This document shows, in pieces, positions 44,178 through 52,873 of a stretch of DNA of 64,000 bases. Below the pieces are notes generated by a model. That model saw nothing but the letters and a program-made list of their open reading frames with translations. It was not told the origin of the DNA and made no database searches. The stretch is from Saccharopolyspora montiporae (GTDB lineage: Bacteria; Actinomycetota; Actinomycetes; Mycobacteriales; Pseudonocardiaceae): assembly GCF_015209505.1 (NCBI RefSeq), contig NZ_JADEYC010000023.1, forward strand, positions 1 to 64,000. The letters run 5' to 3'. Position numbers and translations under genes: made by a program. Position 1 is the stretch's first letter. Every line of letters starts with the position of its first letter.

Positions 44178-44325
44178 GAGTGCTCCGTCCTCGTTCGCGG
44201 GCTGGTGCGTCCCGATCATCACAGCACCGGTCGCGGCGGGCGGCGTGCCCGTGCCCCGCGGGTCGTGGGTGGACGACACACCGAAGCGCCCTGGGGGGTT
44301 CGAGCGGACTGGCGGACGGCGCCGA

Positions 44326-44331
44326 TAGCTT
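44326..44331 (+). promoter_or_regulatory. -10 box TAGCTT before sbcD
   Basis: TAGCTT ends 7 nt before the ATG at 44339 with no ribosome site, suggesting a leaderless sbcDC mRNA. Confidence 0.5.
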
Positions 44332-44338
44332 GGCGGTC

Positions 44339-45514
44339 ATGCGCGTGCTGCACACTTCCGACTGGCACGTCGGCCGCACCTTCCACGGCCGCGACCTGCT
44401 CGCGGACCAGGAGACCGCGCTCGGCGGGCTGGCCGACGTGGTCGCCGAGGAGCGGGTCGACGTGGTGGCCGTCGCCGGGGACCTCTACGACCGCGCGGTC
44501 CCGTCCGGCGAGGCGGTGCAGACCTGCGTGCGCGTGCTGAACCGGATCCGGGAGGCCGGGGCGCAGATCGTGCTGACCTCGGGCAACCACGATTCCGCGG
44601 CACGGGTGGGCGCGTTCGCCGAGTTCGCCGCCGCGGGCGGCCTGCACCTGCGCACCCGGATCTCCCGGCTGCAGGAGCCGGTGCTGCTCGACGACGAGCA
44701 CGGGCCGGTCGCCTGCTACGGCATCCCGTACCTGGAGCCGGATCCGGCGCGGCAGGTGCTGCGCGAGCACACCGACGTCCCGGGCGCGGGCGAGGTCGCC
44801 GAGCGCGGGCACACCGCGGTGCTAACCGAGGCGATGAACCGGGTGCGCGCGGATCTGGCCCGGCGTCCGGCGGAGACGCGGTCCGTGGTGCTGGCGCACG
44901 CGTTCGTCACCGGCGGCGAGGTGGGCGAGTCCGAGCGCACCATCGCGGTCGGCGGGGTGGAGCAGGTCCCGGGATCGGTGTTCTCCGGTGTCGACTACGC
45001 CGCGCTCGGCCACCTGCACGGCCCGCAGCGGCTGGCCGAGCACCTGCGCTACGCGGGTTCTCCGCTGGCGTACTCGTTCGCCGAGGCGGCGCAGCGCAAA
45101 TCTGTCTGGCTGGTCGACCTGGACGCGTCCGGGCTGGCCGAGGTCCGGCGCCGCGAACTGCCCGTCCCGCGTCGGCTGGCCGCGGTGCGCGGCACGTTGC
45201 AGGAGCTGCTCACCGCGCCGGAGCACGCGGCGGTGCAGGACTGCTACCTGTCGGTGGTGCTCACCGACGAGGTCCGGCCGCTGGAGCCGATGCGCCGGCT
45301 GCAGGAGCGGTTCCCGCACGCGGTGCACCTGGAATGGCAACCGGCCAGCGGCCGGGACGGTGTCGCGCTGCACTACGCCGATGCGGTCCGCGGGCGGGAC
45401 GACCGGACCGTGGCGGCGGGATTCGTCGCCGACTGCCGGGGTTCGCAACCGAGTGAGACCGAGCAGCGGCTGCTGGACGAGGCGCTGCACGAGGTCGCGG
45501 AGGTGACCGGATGA
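44339..45514 (+). CDS. sbcD: Exonuclease SbcCD subunit D (Mre11-like)
   Basis: The 391-residue nuclease subunit. The five phosphoesterase motifs are visible: HTSDWHVGRTFHGRD, VAGDLYDRAVP, LTSGNHDSAAR, LAHAFVTGG and ALGHLHGPQ, which bind two Mn ions. A C-terminal capping region follows (about 290-391). SbcCD opens hairpin and protein-blocked DNA ends. Its stop overlaps the sbcC start in an ATGA junction, so the two are made in step. Confidence 0.95.
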   Translation: MRVLHTSDWHVGRTFHGRDLLADQETALGGLADVVAEERVDVVAVAGDLYDRAVPSGEAVQTCVRVLNRIREAGAQIVLTSGNHDSAARVGAFAEFAAAGGLHLRTRISRLQEPVLLDDEHGPVACYGIPYLEPDPARQVLREHTDVPGAGEVAERGHTAVLTEAMNRVRADLARRPAETRSVVLAHAFVTGGEVGESERTIAVGGVEQVPGSVFSGVDYAALGHLHGPQRLAEHLRYAGSPLAYSFAEAAQRKSVWLVDLDASGLAEVRRRELPVPRRLAAVRGTLQELLTAPEHAAVQDCYLSVVLTDEVRPLEPMRRLQERFPHAVHLEWQPASGRDGVALHYADAVRGRDDRTVAAGFVADCRGSQPSETEQRLLDEALHEVAEVTG

Positions 45515-48459
45515 GGCTGCACCGCCTGGAGGTCACCGCGTTCGGTCCGTACCGCGATCGGCAGGTCGTGGACTTCGACGCGCTGGGCGCGGACGGGCTT
45601 TTCCTGCTGCACGGCGACACCGGTGCGGGCAAGACGACGCTGCTGGACGCGGTGGCCTTCGCCCTGTACGGCCGCGTGCCCGGGGCGCGCAACGATGCCA
45701 AGCGGCTGCGCTGCGACACGGCGGCCGACGAGGTGCCGACGCGCGTGGTGCTCGAACTGACCGTGCAGGGCCAACGCCTCCGGGTGGACCGCAGCCCGGA
45801 GTACGACCGGCCGAAGAAGCGCGGCGGCGGTTACACGACGCAGCAGGCGAAGGCCGCGCTGACCTGGATCGGAGCCGCTCCGAGCGGGCATGCGCCGGAT
45901 GGGCTGACCCGCATCGACGAGGTCGGCGGCACGGTGCAGCGCCTGCTGGGCATGACCGCCGAGCAGTTCTTCCAGGTGGTGCTGCTGCCGCAGGGCGAGT
46001 TCGCGAAGTTCCTGCGCGCGGACACCGCCGAACGGGAGAAGCTGCTGGAGAAGCTGTTCGGCACCGAGCGCTTCGCGCAGGTCGAGGAGTGGTTCCGCGA
46101 GCGCAGGCAGCTCAGCGGCCGGCGGTTGCAGGAGGGTGAGCAGCAGGTGCGCGAACTGCTGGCCCGGGTCAGCGAAGTCGTGGGCAGCGACCGCGGCGAT
46201 GACCTCGACGAGCAGGACTGGCTGGCCGAGGTGGACAAGAACGCGCTGCGCGAGCTGGAATCGGCCCAGGCCGAGCGGGCGCGGCTGGTGCGCGAGCGGG
46301 AGACGGCTGATACCGCGCTGACCCGCAGCCGGGAGTTGGCCGAGAAGGTGCGCCGGGTCCAGCAGGCCGAGGCGACGCTGGCCGAACTCGCCGAGCAGCA
46401 GGAGCAGCACGAGGCGTGGCGGTCCGAAGTCGCGGCCGCGCGGCGAGCGGTTCCGGTGGGGACCGCGCGTGAGGCGCTGCTGCGCGCCGAGCGGGAACGG
46501 GACTCCGCGCAACGGGAGCGGGACGCGGCGGCCGCGGACTGCCCGGCCCCGCACGACGGGGAGACCTCGCTGCGGGACCTGGCCGGCCAGGACCGGGAAG
46601 CCGCAGGTGCACTGGGTGGCCTGCTTCCCGAAGCGCGGCAGCAGGACGAGGATCGCGCACGTCTGTCCGAACTGGACGGTCAGATCGCCGCGGCCGAGCA
46701 GCGGGAGTCGGCGCTGCAGGAGCAGCAGCAGGCGCTGCCCGAGCAGATCGAGCACGCGCGGCAGCGGTCCGAACAAGCGCGGACGGCCCAGGTGCGGTTG
46801 GAGAGCGCGGAGGCCGCGCTCGCCGAGCTGGCCGAGCTCGACCGGGTCGCGGGGCAGTTCCCGGCCGCGGAGCAGGAGCGCGCGATCGCGGACGTGGCGG
46901 TCCGCGAGGCCGTGGACGCCCATCAGCGGGCGCGGGACGTGACGCAGCGCCTGCGCGGGCAGCGCCTCGCCGGGATGGCCGCCGAACTGGCCGACCGGCT
47001 GGTCGCGGACGAACCCTGCCCGGTGTGCGGATCACCGGAACACCCCGATCCCGCGCAGCAAGGCGCGGATCCGGTGTCCGATGTGGACGAACAGGCTGCC
47101 GCGGACGCCGAGCAGGAAGCCCAGCGCGCGCGGGAAACCGCCGAGGAACGGCTCGCCGATGCCCGCGTGGCACGGGACGGACTGTTGGAGCGGCTCGGCG
47201 GGCGCAGCGCCGAGCAGGTCTCCGCGGAACTGGCCGAGCGCCGCACCGAACGCGATGCGTTGCGCGAGACCGCCGACCAGGCCGCGCAGCGCGCGGAGCA
47301 GCTGGCCGAGCTGGAAGCCACGACCGAGCGGGTGCGCACCGAACTGGCCCAGCTGCGCACCGAACAGGCCGGGCGGACCAGCGAACGCGCCTCGCTGGCC
47401 ACCGCGGTGCACGAGCGCGCACAGCGGCTGCAGCAGGCCCGCGGCGACTTCGACGGCATCGCCGAACACCGCGAGCACCTGCTTGCCCGCGCCGCCGCCC
47501 GGGAACGGCTGGACACCGCGCGCACCGCGGCCACCGACGCCGAACAGCGGGTCGCCCAGCAGCGCACCGCGGTCGCCGACACCGCCGCCACCGCGGGCTT
47601 CGCCGACCGGGACGAGGCACTGGCCGCGCAACGCGATCCGGAGCGGATCGCCGAGCTCGACAGCGCGCTCGACCAGGTGCAGCAGCGCGCGGCCGGGGCG
47701 CGGGAAGCCCTGGCGGACCCGGCGCTGGCCGGGGTCGCGGCGGACGCGGACCCGGGCGTGGCCGAGGCAACCGAGATCGCGACCGCGGCTCGGGAACGGG
47801 CCGAGCAGGCGGTGGCGGTGGAGCACCGGGCCGGGCAGCGGCACCGCGACGTGCAGCGGCTCGCCGGGCAGCTGCGCGCCGAGTGGCAGCGGCTCGGGCC
47901 GGTGCGCGCCGAGCACGAGGAGCTGGCCGCGCTGTCCGATGTGGTCAACGGGCGCGGCCAGAACAGCAAGAAGATGTCGTTGCGCTCCTACGTGCTGGCC
48001 GCCCGCCTGGAAGAGGTCGCGGTCGCGGCCACCCGCCGGCTGCAGCGGATGAGCCAGGGTCGCTATTCGTTCGTGCACTCTGACGCCGCGGGCGCGCGCG
48101 GCACCCGCGGCGGGCTCGGGCTCGACGTGCTGGACGACTACTCCGGCAAGGTCCGCCCCGCCAAGACCCTCTCCGGCGGCGAGTCGTTCCTGGCCTCGCT
48201 GTCCCTGGCGCTCGGGCTGGCCGACGTGGTGGCGGCGGAGTCCGGTGGCGTGCTGCTGGACACGCTGTTCATCGACGAGGGGTTCGGCACGCTGGACGCG
48301 GACACGCTCGACCTGGTCATGGACACGCTGGACGAGCTGCGAGCCGGCGGCCGGGTCGTGGGGCTGGTCTCGCACGTGGAGGAGATGCGCCAGCGCATCT
48401 CGGTGCGGCTGCGGGTCCGCAAGTCGCGCGAAGGCTCCACGCTGGAGCTGCAGGCATGA
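45511..48459 (+). CDS. sbcC: Exonuclease SbcCD subunit C (Rad50-like)
   Basis: A 982-residue SMC-like ATPase. Walker A is in LLHGDTGAGKTTLLDAVAFA (about 30-50) and the signature and Walker B are near the C terminus in KTLSGGESFLASLSLALGLA and LFIDEGFGTLDADTLD. Between them run two long coiled-coil arms, dense in Glu, Arg, Ala and Gln, meeting at a zinc hook CPVC (C503 and C506) that dimerises two molecules. The mid-protein sequence is extremely GC-rich and low in complexity but without stops or frameshifts. Confidence 0.95.
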   Translation: MRLHRLEVTAFGPYRDRQVVDFDALGADGLFLLHGDTGAGKTTLLDAVAFALYGRVPGARNDAKRLRCDTAADEVPTRVVLELTVQGQRLRVDRSPEYDRPKKRGGGYTTQQAKAALTWIGAAPSGHAPDGLTRIDEVGGTVQRLLGMTAEQFFQVVLLPQGEFAKFLRADTAEREKLLEKLFGTERFAQVEEWFRERRQLSGRRLQEGEQQVRELLARVSEVVGSDRGDDLDEQDWLAEVDKNALRELESAQAERARLVRERETADTALTRSRELAEKVRRVQQAEATLAELAEQQEQHEAWRSEVAAARRAVPVGTAREALLRAERERDSAQRERDAAAADCPAPHDGETSLRDLAGQDREAAGALGGLLPEARQQDEDRARLSELDGQIAAAEQRESALQEQQQALPEQIEHARQRSEQARTAQVRLESAEAALAELAELDRVAGQFPAAEQERAIADVAVREAVDAHQRARDVTQRLRGQRLAGMAAELADRLVADEPCPVCGSPEHPDPAQQGADPVSDVDEQAAADAEQEAQRARETAEERLADARVARDGLLERLGGRSAEQVSAELAERRTERDALRETADQAAQRAEQLAELEATTERVRTELAQLRTEQAGRTSERASLATAVHERAQRLQQARGDFDGIAEHREHLLARAAARERLDTARTAATDAEQRVAQQRTAVADTAATAGFADRDEALAAQRDPERIAELDSALDQVQQRAAGAREALADPALAGVAADADPGVAEATEIATAARERAEQAVAVEHRAGQRHRDVQRLAGQLRAEWQRLGPVRAEHEELAALSDVVNGRGQNSKKMSLRSYVLAARLEEVAVAATRRLQRMSQGRYSFVHSDAAGARGTRGGLGLDVLDDYSGKVRPAKTLSGGESFLASLSLALGLADVVAAESGGVLLDTLFIDEGFGTLDADTLDLVMDTLDELRAGGRVVGLVSHVEEMRQRISVRLRVRKSREGSTLELQA

Positions 48460-48467
48460 GCCGGCCG

Positions 48468-48962
48468 TCAGCGGTTCTCGTGGTCGAGCAGTTGCTGCTT
48501 GATCTGGGTGCCGTAGCGGAAACCGCCCAGCGATCCGTCGCTGCGCAGCACTCGGTGGCACGGTACGAACAACGCGGCGGCGTTGCGCGCGCACGCACCG
48601 GCCGCGGCCCGCACCGCTTTCGGCTGTCCGGCCAGCGCGGCGAGTTCCGCGTAGCTGACCGGCTGTCCGGCCGGGACCTTGCGCAGTGCCTGCCACGCGG
48701 CCTCCAGGAACTCCCCGGAGCTCTGCCGCACCGGTACCGCGTCCACGGCCTGCAGATCGCCCTCGTGGTAGGCGCGGACCGCCCGGCTGACCGGGCCGAG
48801 GTCGGCGACCTCCCGTGGCTGCCCGGTCAGCAGCCGGCGACCGATCAGCGCGGTCAGTTCGTCGAGGCGCGCGGTCCAGCCCGAAGCCAGCACCGCACCG
48901 TCGTCGTCGACCACGGCGCTGAACGGGCCGACCGGGGTCCGCGTGGTGGACCAATTGATCAT
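48468..48962 (-). CDS. ogt: Methylated-DNA-protein cysteine methyltransferase
   Basis: A 164-residue suicide repair protein that moves the O6-methyl group from guanine to its own cysteine. The active site FVPCHRVLRSDGSLGGFRYG and the preceding HTH (YAELAALAGQPKAVRAAAGA) are present; the N-terminal ribonuclease-like domain has the usual STTRTPVGPFSAVVDDDG. ATG at 48962 overlaps the stop of the Ada/AlkA gene (ATGA), so it is coexpressed with that gene. The order matches the adaptive-response operon of actinobacteria. Confidence 0.93.
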   Translation of the reverse strand: MINWSTTRTPVGPFSAVVDDDGAVLASGWTARLDELTALIGRRLLTGQPREVADLGPVSRAVRAYHEGDLQAVDAVPVRQSSGEFLEAAWQALRKVPAGQPVSYAELAALAGQPKAVRAAAGACARNAAALFVPCHRVLRSDGSLGGFRYGTQIKQQLLDHENR

Positions 48963-50431
48963 GATGACTCCGTTTCGAGGTGGGCCCGGCCGGTTGCCGC
49001 GGCCCACAGGTGCATTCCGGCGTACGAGCGCCACGGGCTGAGCCGCCGGGCACGTTCGTCGAGTTCCGCGGGTGCGCTCGGCAGTCCCAGCGCTGCCGCA
49101 CCGCGGCGCAACGCGAGATCCCCGCTGAGCAGCACGTCCGGTGCGCCCAGCACCCGCATGGTCACGCAATCCGCCGTCCAGGGGCCGATCCCGCGCACGG
49201 CCAGCAGTTCGGCGCGCAGCTCCTGCCGATCCCGGCCCGGGTGCAGCCGCAGCGCACCGCCGGCGACCGCGGCTGCCGCCTCCGCCACGGTGTCCGCGCG
49301 GCTCCGCGGTCCGGGCACGGCTGCGGTGGCGTGCTCGGCGAGCGCCTCGGCGGTGGGGAACAACCGGTGCACCCCGGCCCCGGCCGGATCGTCGATTTCC
49401 GCGCCGAGCCGCTGCACCAGCACGCCCAGGCCGCGGCGCGCCACCGCCACCGACACCTGCTGTCCCAGCACCGTCCGCACCAGGGTTTCCAGCCCGTCGA
49501 CGCTACCCGGCACCCGGATCCCCGGTCGGACTGCGACCGCGTGCCCGAACGCGGGGTCGGCGGCGAGGGCGGTATCGACTGCCACCGGATCGGCGTCCAG
49601 GTCGAACAGCCTGCGCAGCCGGGCCACTGCGGCGCCGAGATCGCGCAGATCGGCCAGGTGCAGCGTGCAGCCCAAGTGCTCCGCTTTCGGGCGCAGCACC
49701 GCGGTTCCGGTGCCGTGCGGCAGGCGCAGCGACCGCGCGTAGCGCAGGTCCGTCACCGACTCCAGTCCGGTCACCGCCCGGTCGCGCAGGAACCCGAACA
49801 CCCCCGCCGCGTCGAACGGCGGGCGGAACGCCAGCCGCAGGTGCACCGCCCCGGGATCAGCGGGGCCCGCGCCGCGCCGGGACCGCAGCTGCCCGGGTGT
49901 GCTGGCGAACACCTCGCGGATCGTGTCGTTGAACTGCCGGAGGCTGCTGAACCCGGCGGCGAAGGCGATGTCCGAGAACGCCATCCCGGTCCCCTCGATG
50001 AGGATCCGCGCGTGGTGCGCCCGGTTGGCCCGGGCCAGACCGAGCGGGCCCGCACCGAGCTCCCCGGTCAGCACCCGGTTCAGCTGCCGGGCGGAGTAAC
50101 CGAGTTCGGCGGCCAGCCCGCCGACGCCAGAGCGGTCCACGAGCCCGTCGGTGATCAACCGCATCGCCCGGCCGGCGAGATCGGCGCGCAGATCCCATTC
50201 CGGCGAGCCGGGGACCGCATCCGGCAGGCAGCGCAGGCAGGCCCGGTATCCGGCCGCCTGGGCAGCGGCGGCGGTCGGGAAGAACGTGCTGTTGCCGGGG
50301 TTGGGGGTGCGCGCGGGGCAGGAGGGGCGGCAGTAGATCCGGGTGCTGCGCACGGCGTGCACGAAGCACCCGTCGAAGCGGGCGTCGCGCGATGCGACCG
50401 CCCTGCGCGCTTGTTCGGCACCCACCAACAT
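48959..50431 (-). CDS. Ada-type sensor fused to AlkA DNA glycosylase
   Basis: A 490-residue fusion. Residues 1-85 form the AdaA zinc-thiolate domain (DGCFVHAVRSTRIYCRPSCP, then GYRACLRCLPD) that accepts methyl groups from phosphotriesters; residues 90-185 an AraC-type DNA-binding domain (YSARQLNRVLTGE, SDIAFAAGFSSLRQFND); residues 200-490 AlkA, with helix-hairpin-helix VRGIGPWTADCVTMR and catalytic Asp in VLLSGDLALRRG. It senses DNA methylation, activates transcription and excises alkylated bases. M. tuberculosis AlkA (Rv1317c) has the same fusion. ATG at 50431 is assumed. Confidence 0.92.
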   Translation of the reverse strand: MLVGAEQARRAVASRDARFDGCFVHAVRSTRIYCRPSCPARTPNPGNSTFFPTAAAAQAAGYRACLRCLPDAVPGSPEWDLRADLAGRAMRLITDGLVDRSGVGGLAAELGYSARQLNRVLTGELGAGPLGLARANRAHHARILIEGTGMAFSDIAFAAGFSSLRQFNDTIREVFASTPGQLRSRRGAGPADPGAVHLRLAFRPPFDAAGVFGFLRDRAVTGLESVTDLRYARSLRLPHGTGTAVLRPKAEHLGCTLHLADLRDLGAAVARLRRLFDLDADPVAVDTALAADPAFGHAVAVRPGIRVPGSVDGLETLVRTVLGQQVSVAVARRGLGVLVQRLGAEIDDPAGAGVHRLFPTAEALAEHATAAVPGPRSRADTVAEAAAAVAGGALRLHPGRDRQELRAELLAVRGIGPWTADCVTMRVLGAPDVLLSGDLALRRGAAALGLPSAPAELDERARRLSPWRSYAGMHLWAAATGRAHLETESS

Positions 50432-50518
50432 GCACTCGATGCTGCCAGCGGCACCGGCCCGGCCACTAGCGGGAATCGGACGTGGTTGCGCGGGGTGGGC
50501 GAACCGCCCGCGGACGCC

Positions 50519-50524
50519 TACCGT
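50519..50524 (+). promoter_or_regulatory. -10 box TACCGT before the small lipoprotein-like gene
   Basis: TACCGT ends 6 nt before the ATG at 50531; no ribosome site is present. Confidence 0.4.
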
Positions 50525-50530
50525 CGTGCC

Positions 50531-50782
50531 ATGGCTCATTCGACGATCAAGCGGCGCGGGATCCGGGCGGCCGCGGTGGCGGTGGCGGCAGCGGGTGCGC
50601 TGGCGGTGGGCGCCGGCTGCGACGAGGCATCGATCCCGGAACCCGGCCAGCAGCAGGAGCAGCAGGACGGGGACCAGCAGCAGGACGGCGACCAGCAAGA
50701 CGACCAACAGGACGGGAACCAGCAGGACGGCGACGACCAGCACGACGAGCACGGCGGCGACGGCGAGGACGGCGACGACTGA
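50531..50782 (+). CDS. Small exported protein with acidic Gln/Asp/His repeat tail
   Basis: An 83-residue protein. Residues 1-29 look like a signal peptide (basic IKRRGIR, then AAAVAVAAAGALAVGAGC), with a cysteine that could be lipid-modified although the GAGC box is not canonical. The mature part is almost wholly Gln, Asp, Gly and His (QQDGDQQQDGDQQDD, then DDQHDEHGGDGEDGDD), very acidic and unstructured, perhaps able to bind cations. Function unknown. Placed between the divergent Ada/AlkA gene and ychF. Confidence 0.65.
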   Translation: MAHSTIKRRGIRAAAVAVAAAGALAVGAGCDEASIPEPGQQQEQQDGDQQQDGDQQDDQQDGNQQDGDDQHDEHGGDGEDGDD

Positions 50783-50859
50783 GGTCCGCGCGCGGGGCGG
50801 CGGTGTGCGGTGCGCCGCCCCGCCCGCGCCCGGGCGGGCTGCGCGGTCGGCCTTGCCCC

Positions 50860-50865
50860 TAGACT
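50860..50865 (+). promoter_or_regulatory. -10 box TAGACT before ychF
   Basis: TAGACT ends 7 nt before the GTG at 50873 with no ribosome site, consistent with a leaderless mRNA. Confidence 0.5.
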
Positions 50866-50872
50866 TCGGGGT

Positions 50873-51952
50873 GTGAGTCTGACCCTCGGTATCGTCGGCC
50901 TGCCCAACGTGGGCAAGTCCACGCTGTTCAACGCCCTGACCAGCAACGAAGCTCTGGCTGCGAACTACCCGTTCGCCACCATCGAGCCGAACGTCGGCGT
51001 GGTGCCGCTGCCGGATCCGCGGCTGGACGAGCTGGCCGGGATGTTCGACTCCGCGAAGACCATTCCGGCCACGGTGTCGTTCGTGGACATCGCCGGCCTG
51101 GTCAAGGGAGCGTCCGAGGGGCAGGGCCTGGGCAACAAGTTCCTGGCCAACATCCGCGAGGCCGATGCGATCTGCCAGGTCATCCGGGCGTTCGACGATC
51201 CGGACGTGGTGCACGTCGGCGGTGACGTGAACCCGACCAGCGATATCGACACGATCAACACCGAGCTGATCATCGCCGACATGCAGACGCTGGAGAAGGC
51301 GCTGCCGCGGATGGAGAAGGAAGCCCGCACGCACAAGGACAAGCGGCCGGCGCTGGAGGCCGCGCAGCAGGCCAAGGAGGTCCTCGACTCCGGGCGGACC
51401 CTGTTCTCCGCGGGGCTCGGCACCGAGTCGGAGGAACTGCGCGAGCTGAACCTGCTCACCACCAAGCCGTTCCTGTACGTGTTCAACGCGGACGAGGGCG
51501 TGCTGTCCGACGAGTCAAAGCGCGACGAGCTCCGCCAACTGGTCGCCCCGGCGGACGCGGTGTTCCTGGACGCGAAGGTGGAGGCCGAGCTGCAGGAGCT
51601 GGATGCGGATTCGGCGGCCGAGCTGCTGGAGTCGATCGGGCAGACCGAGCCGGGCCTGAACGCGCTCGCGCACGCCGGGTTCCACACCCTCGGGCTGCAG
51701 ACCTACCTGACGGCCGGGCCGAAGGAGTCGCGCGCCTGGACGATCCGCCAGGGCTGGACCGCCCCGCAGGCGGCGGGCGTCATCCACACCGACTTCGAGC
51801 GCGGGTTCATCAAGGCCGAGATCGTCTCCTACGGCGACCTCGTCGAAGCCGGATCCATGTCCGCGGCCAAGTCGGCGGGCAAGGTCCGCATGGAAGGCAA
51901 GGACTACGTCATGCAGGACGGCGACGTGGTCGACTTCCGCTTCAACGTCTAG
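50873..51952 (+). CDS. ychF: Redox-responsive ATPase/GTPase YchF (OLA1 family)
   Basis: A 359-residue Obg-family P-loop protein. G1 is GIVGLPNVGKSTLFNAL, G3 VDIAGLVKGASEGQGLGNKF, and the G4 position reads FNADEG rather than NKxD, as expected for YchF proteins that prefer ATP. A coiled-coil insertion (about 130-200) and a C-terminal TGS domain (AWTIRQGWTAPQAAGVIHTD, then YVMQDGDVVDFRFNV) are intact. YchF binds ribosomes and modulates oxidative-stress responses. This is the Rv1112 position. Confidence 0.95.
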   Translation: MSLTLGIVGLPNVGKSTLFNALTSNEALAANYPFATIEPNVGVVPLPDPRLDELAGMFDSAKTIPATVSFVDIAGLVKGASEGQGLGNKFLANIREADAICQVIRAFDDPDVVHVGGDVNPTSDIDTINTELIIADMQTLEKALPRMEKEARTHKDKRPALEAAQQAKEVLDSGRTLFSAGLGTESEELRELNLLTTKPFLYVFNADEGVLSDESKRDELRQLVAPADAVFLDAKVEAELQELDADSAAELLESIGQTEPGLNALAHAGFHTLGLQTYLTAGPKESRAWTIRQGWTAPQAAGVIHTDFERGFIKAEIVSYGDLVEAGSMSAAKSAGKVRMEGKDYVMQDGDVVDFRFNV

Positions 51953-52093
51953 CTCGTTGCCCCATCGCGTTGCGTGCTGAGGGGTCTCCTGGGGGCTCCC
52001 TCGAAGGTTTCGGCAGCACGCAGAACAAGCTCGCCGTATCGATCGGTGTTCCGCCGTGTCGGATCACCGGGACCGTGCACGGCAAGCGCGCGA

Positions 52094-52344
52094 TCACGGC
52101 CGTCGAACGCTGCGCTGGTCCGCCCAGGGCAGCAGGCGCCCGACAGCTCGTCGGTTCGGGTCGTCGGTATGGCGGATCTGCGGGAGCGGCCGCGCTCCAG
52201 GGCTTCGGCATCGAAATCCCCTGCCAGCGCGTGGGATTCGGCGAGCCAGGACAGTGAACCGAGCTCGACCGGGCAACGACCCGCCATGATGTCGATTTCG
52301 GCTCTGTTGAGCCAATACAGCCACTCCGGCTCGTCCGTGCCGCG
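52094..52344 (-). pseudogene. Probable frameshifted gene fragment
   Basis: On the minus strand a coding-like stretch reads EPEWLYWLNRAEIDIM, then LSWLAESHALAGDFDAEALE and TTRTDE, and then continues best in the next frame as VGRLLPWADQRSVRRP before a stop. The first ATG in frame (52287) falls inside the apparent domain and there is no ribosome site. It follows the small HTH gene in the same frame after its stop. A decayed gene with one frameshift, or a gene with an unusual start, are both possible. I do not recognise the family. Confidence 0.35.
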
Positions 52345-52347
52345 GGG

Positions 52348-52542
52348 TCAGTCTTCGCGCTGCTTGCGGGAGTGGGCCCGCAGTTGCTCCTTGGAATCCG
52401 CGAGGTCGAAGCGGCCCTGGCCGCCAGGCGTGTACAGCTCCGGCACCAGGATTCCGGCCTGAACGTAGCGCGCCACGGAACGGCGCGAGATCCCCAGCTC
52501 GTCCGCGAGTTGGCTCGATGTGAGCAGCTTCGGCCTGGCCAC
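52348..52542 (-). CDS. Small MerR-like helix-turn-helix protein
   Basis: A 64-residue DNA-binding protein starting at GTG 52542. The sequence (LTSSQLADELGISRRSVARY, then VQAGILVPELYTPGGQGRFD) is a complete winged HTH of the excisionase/MerR type, with no effector domain. Such stand-alone proteins regulate adjacent genes or act as antitoxin-like or excisionase-like factors. It is divergent from the 81-residue gene 68 bp away, which is the likely target. A short palindrome CGTG-G-CACG at 52551-52559 lies between them. Confidence 0.75.
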   Translation of the reverse strand: MARPKLLTSSQLADELGISRRSVARYVQAGILVPELYTPGGQGRFDLADSKEQLRAHSRKQRED

Positions 52543-52597
52543 GGTCCGAACGTGGCACGAATGGCGTGCGTTGGCTCATTTCCTGACCCAGTTGCGC

Positions 52598-52603
52598 TAA
52601 TAT
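52598..52603 (+). promoter_or_regulatory. -10 box TAATAT before the 81-residue gene
   Basis: TAATAT ends 7 nt before the ATG at 52611, the same geometry as other leaderless genes in the window. It supports 52611 rather than 52602 as the start. Confidence 0.5.
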
Positions 52604-52610
52604 GGCTCGG

Positions 52611-52856
52611 ATGGCTCAGTTGGCGCAGGTCGTGCTCGACGGTCGGGAGTGGTGGACGTGCCCGGTCGGCGGTGCGGAGTGCGGACGAGTCCTCGTCGAT
52701 GCCGGGGCGTGGGGAATGGATGTCCTCGAACTCCACGTGCAGCACGACCACCGCGAATGGTGGCGGGCGCAGATTTCGGCCCGAGCGCGGACGTATGCAT
52801 CGCGCGCCGCAGCGCGGGGTTCGCCGCACCGACCTCCGGAGGAAATCGCGGGATAG
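52611..52856 (+). CDS. Small protein with possible Cys/His metal site
   Basis: An 81-residue soluble protein. The N-terminal half reads VVLDGREWWTCPVGGAECG and the middle LHVQHDHREWWRAQ, giving two Cys and two His that could form a zinc site; the C terminus is basic. It may fit a small regulator or a component of a two-gene system with the divergent HTH gene. I do not recognise it. Support comes from the promoter geometry and the typical third-position GC of the frame. Confidence 0.5.
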   Translation: MAQLAQVVLDGREWWTCPVGGAECGRVLVDAGAWGMDVLELHVQHDHREWWRAQISARARTYASRAAARGSPHRPPEEIAG

Positions 52857-52873
52857 CGCCGGGATTCGTCTGA

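Noticed and set aside
51942-52829. A 295-codon minus-strand frame overlapping the mini-HTH gene and the 81-residue gene
   Set aside because: Ser/Arg/Pro-rich with no motif, and it conflicts with two better-supported small genes.
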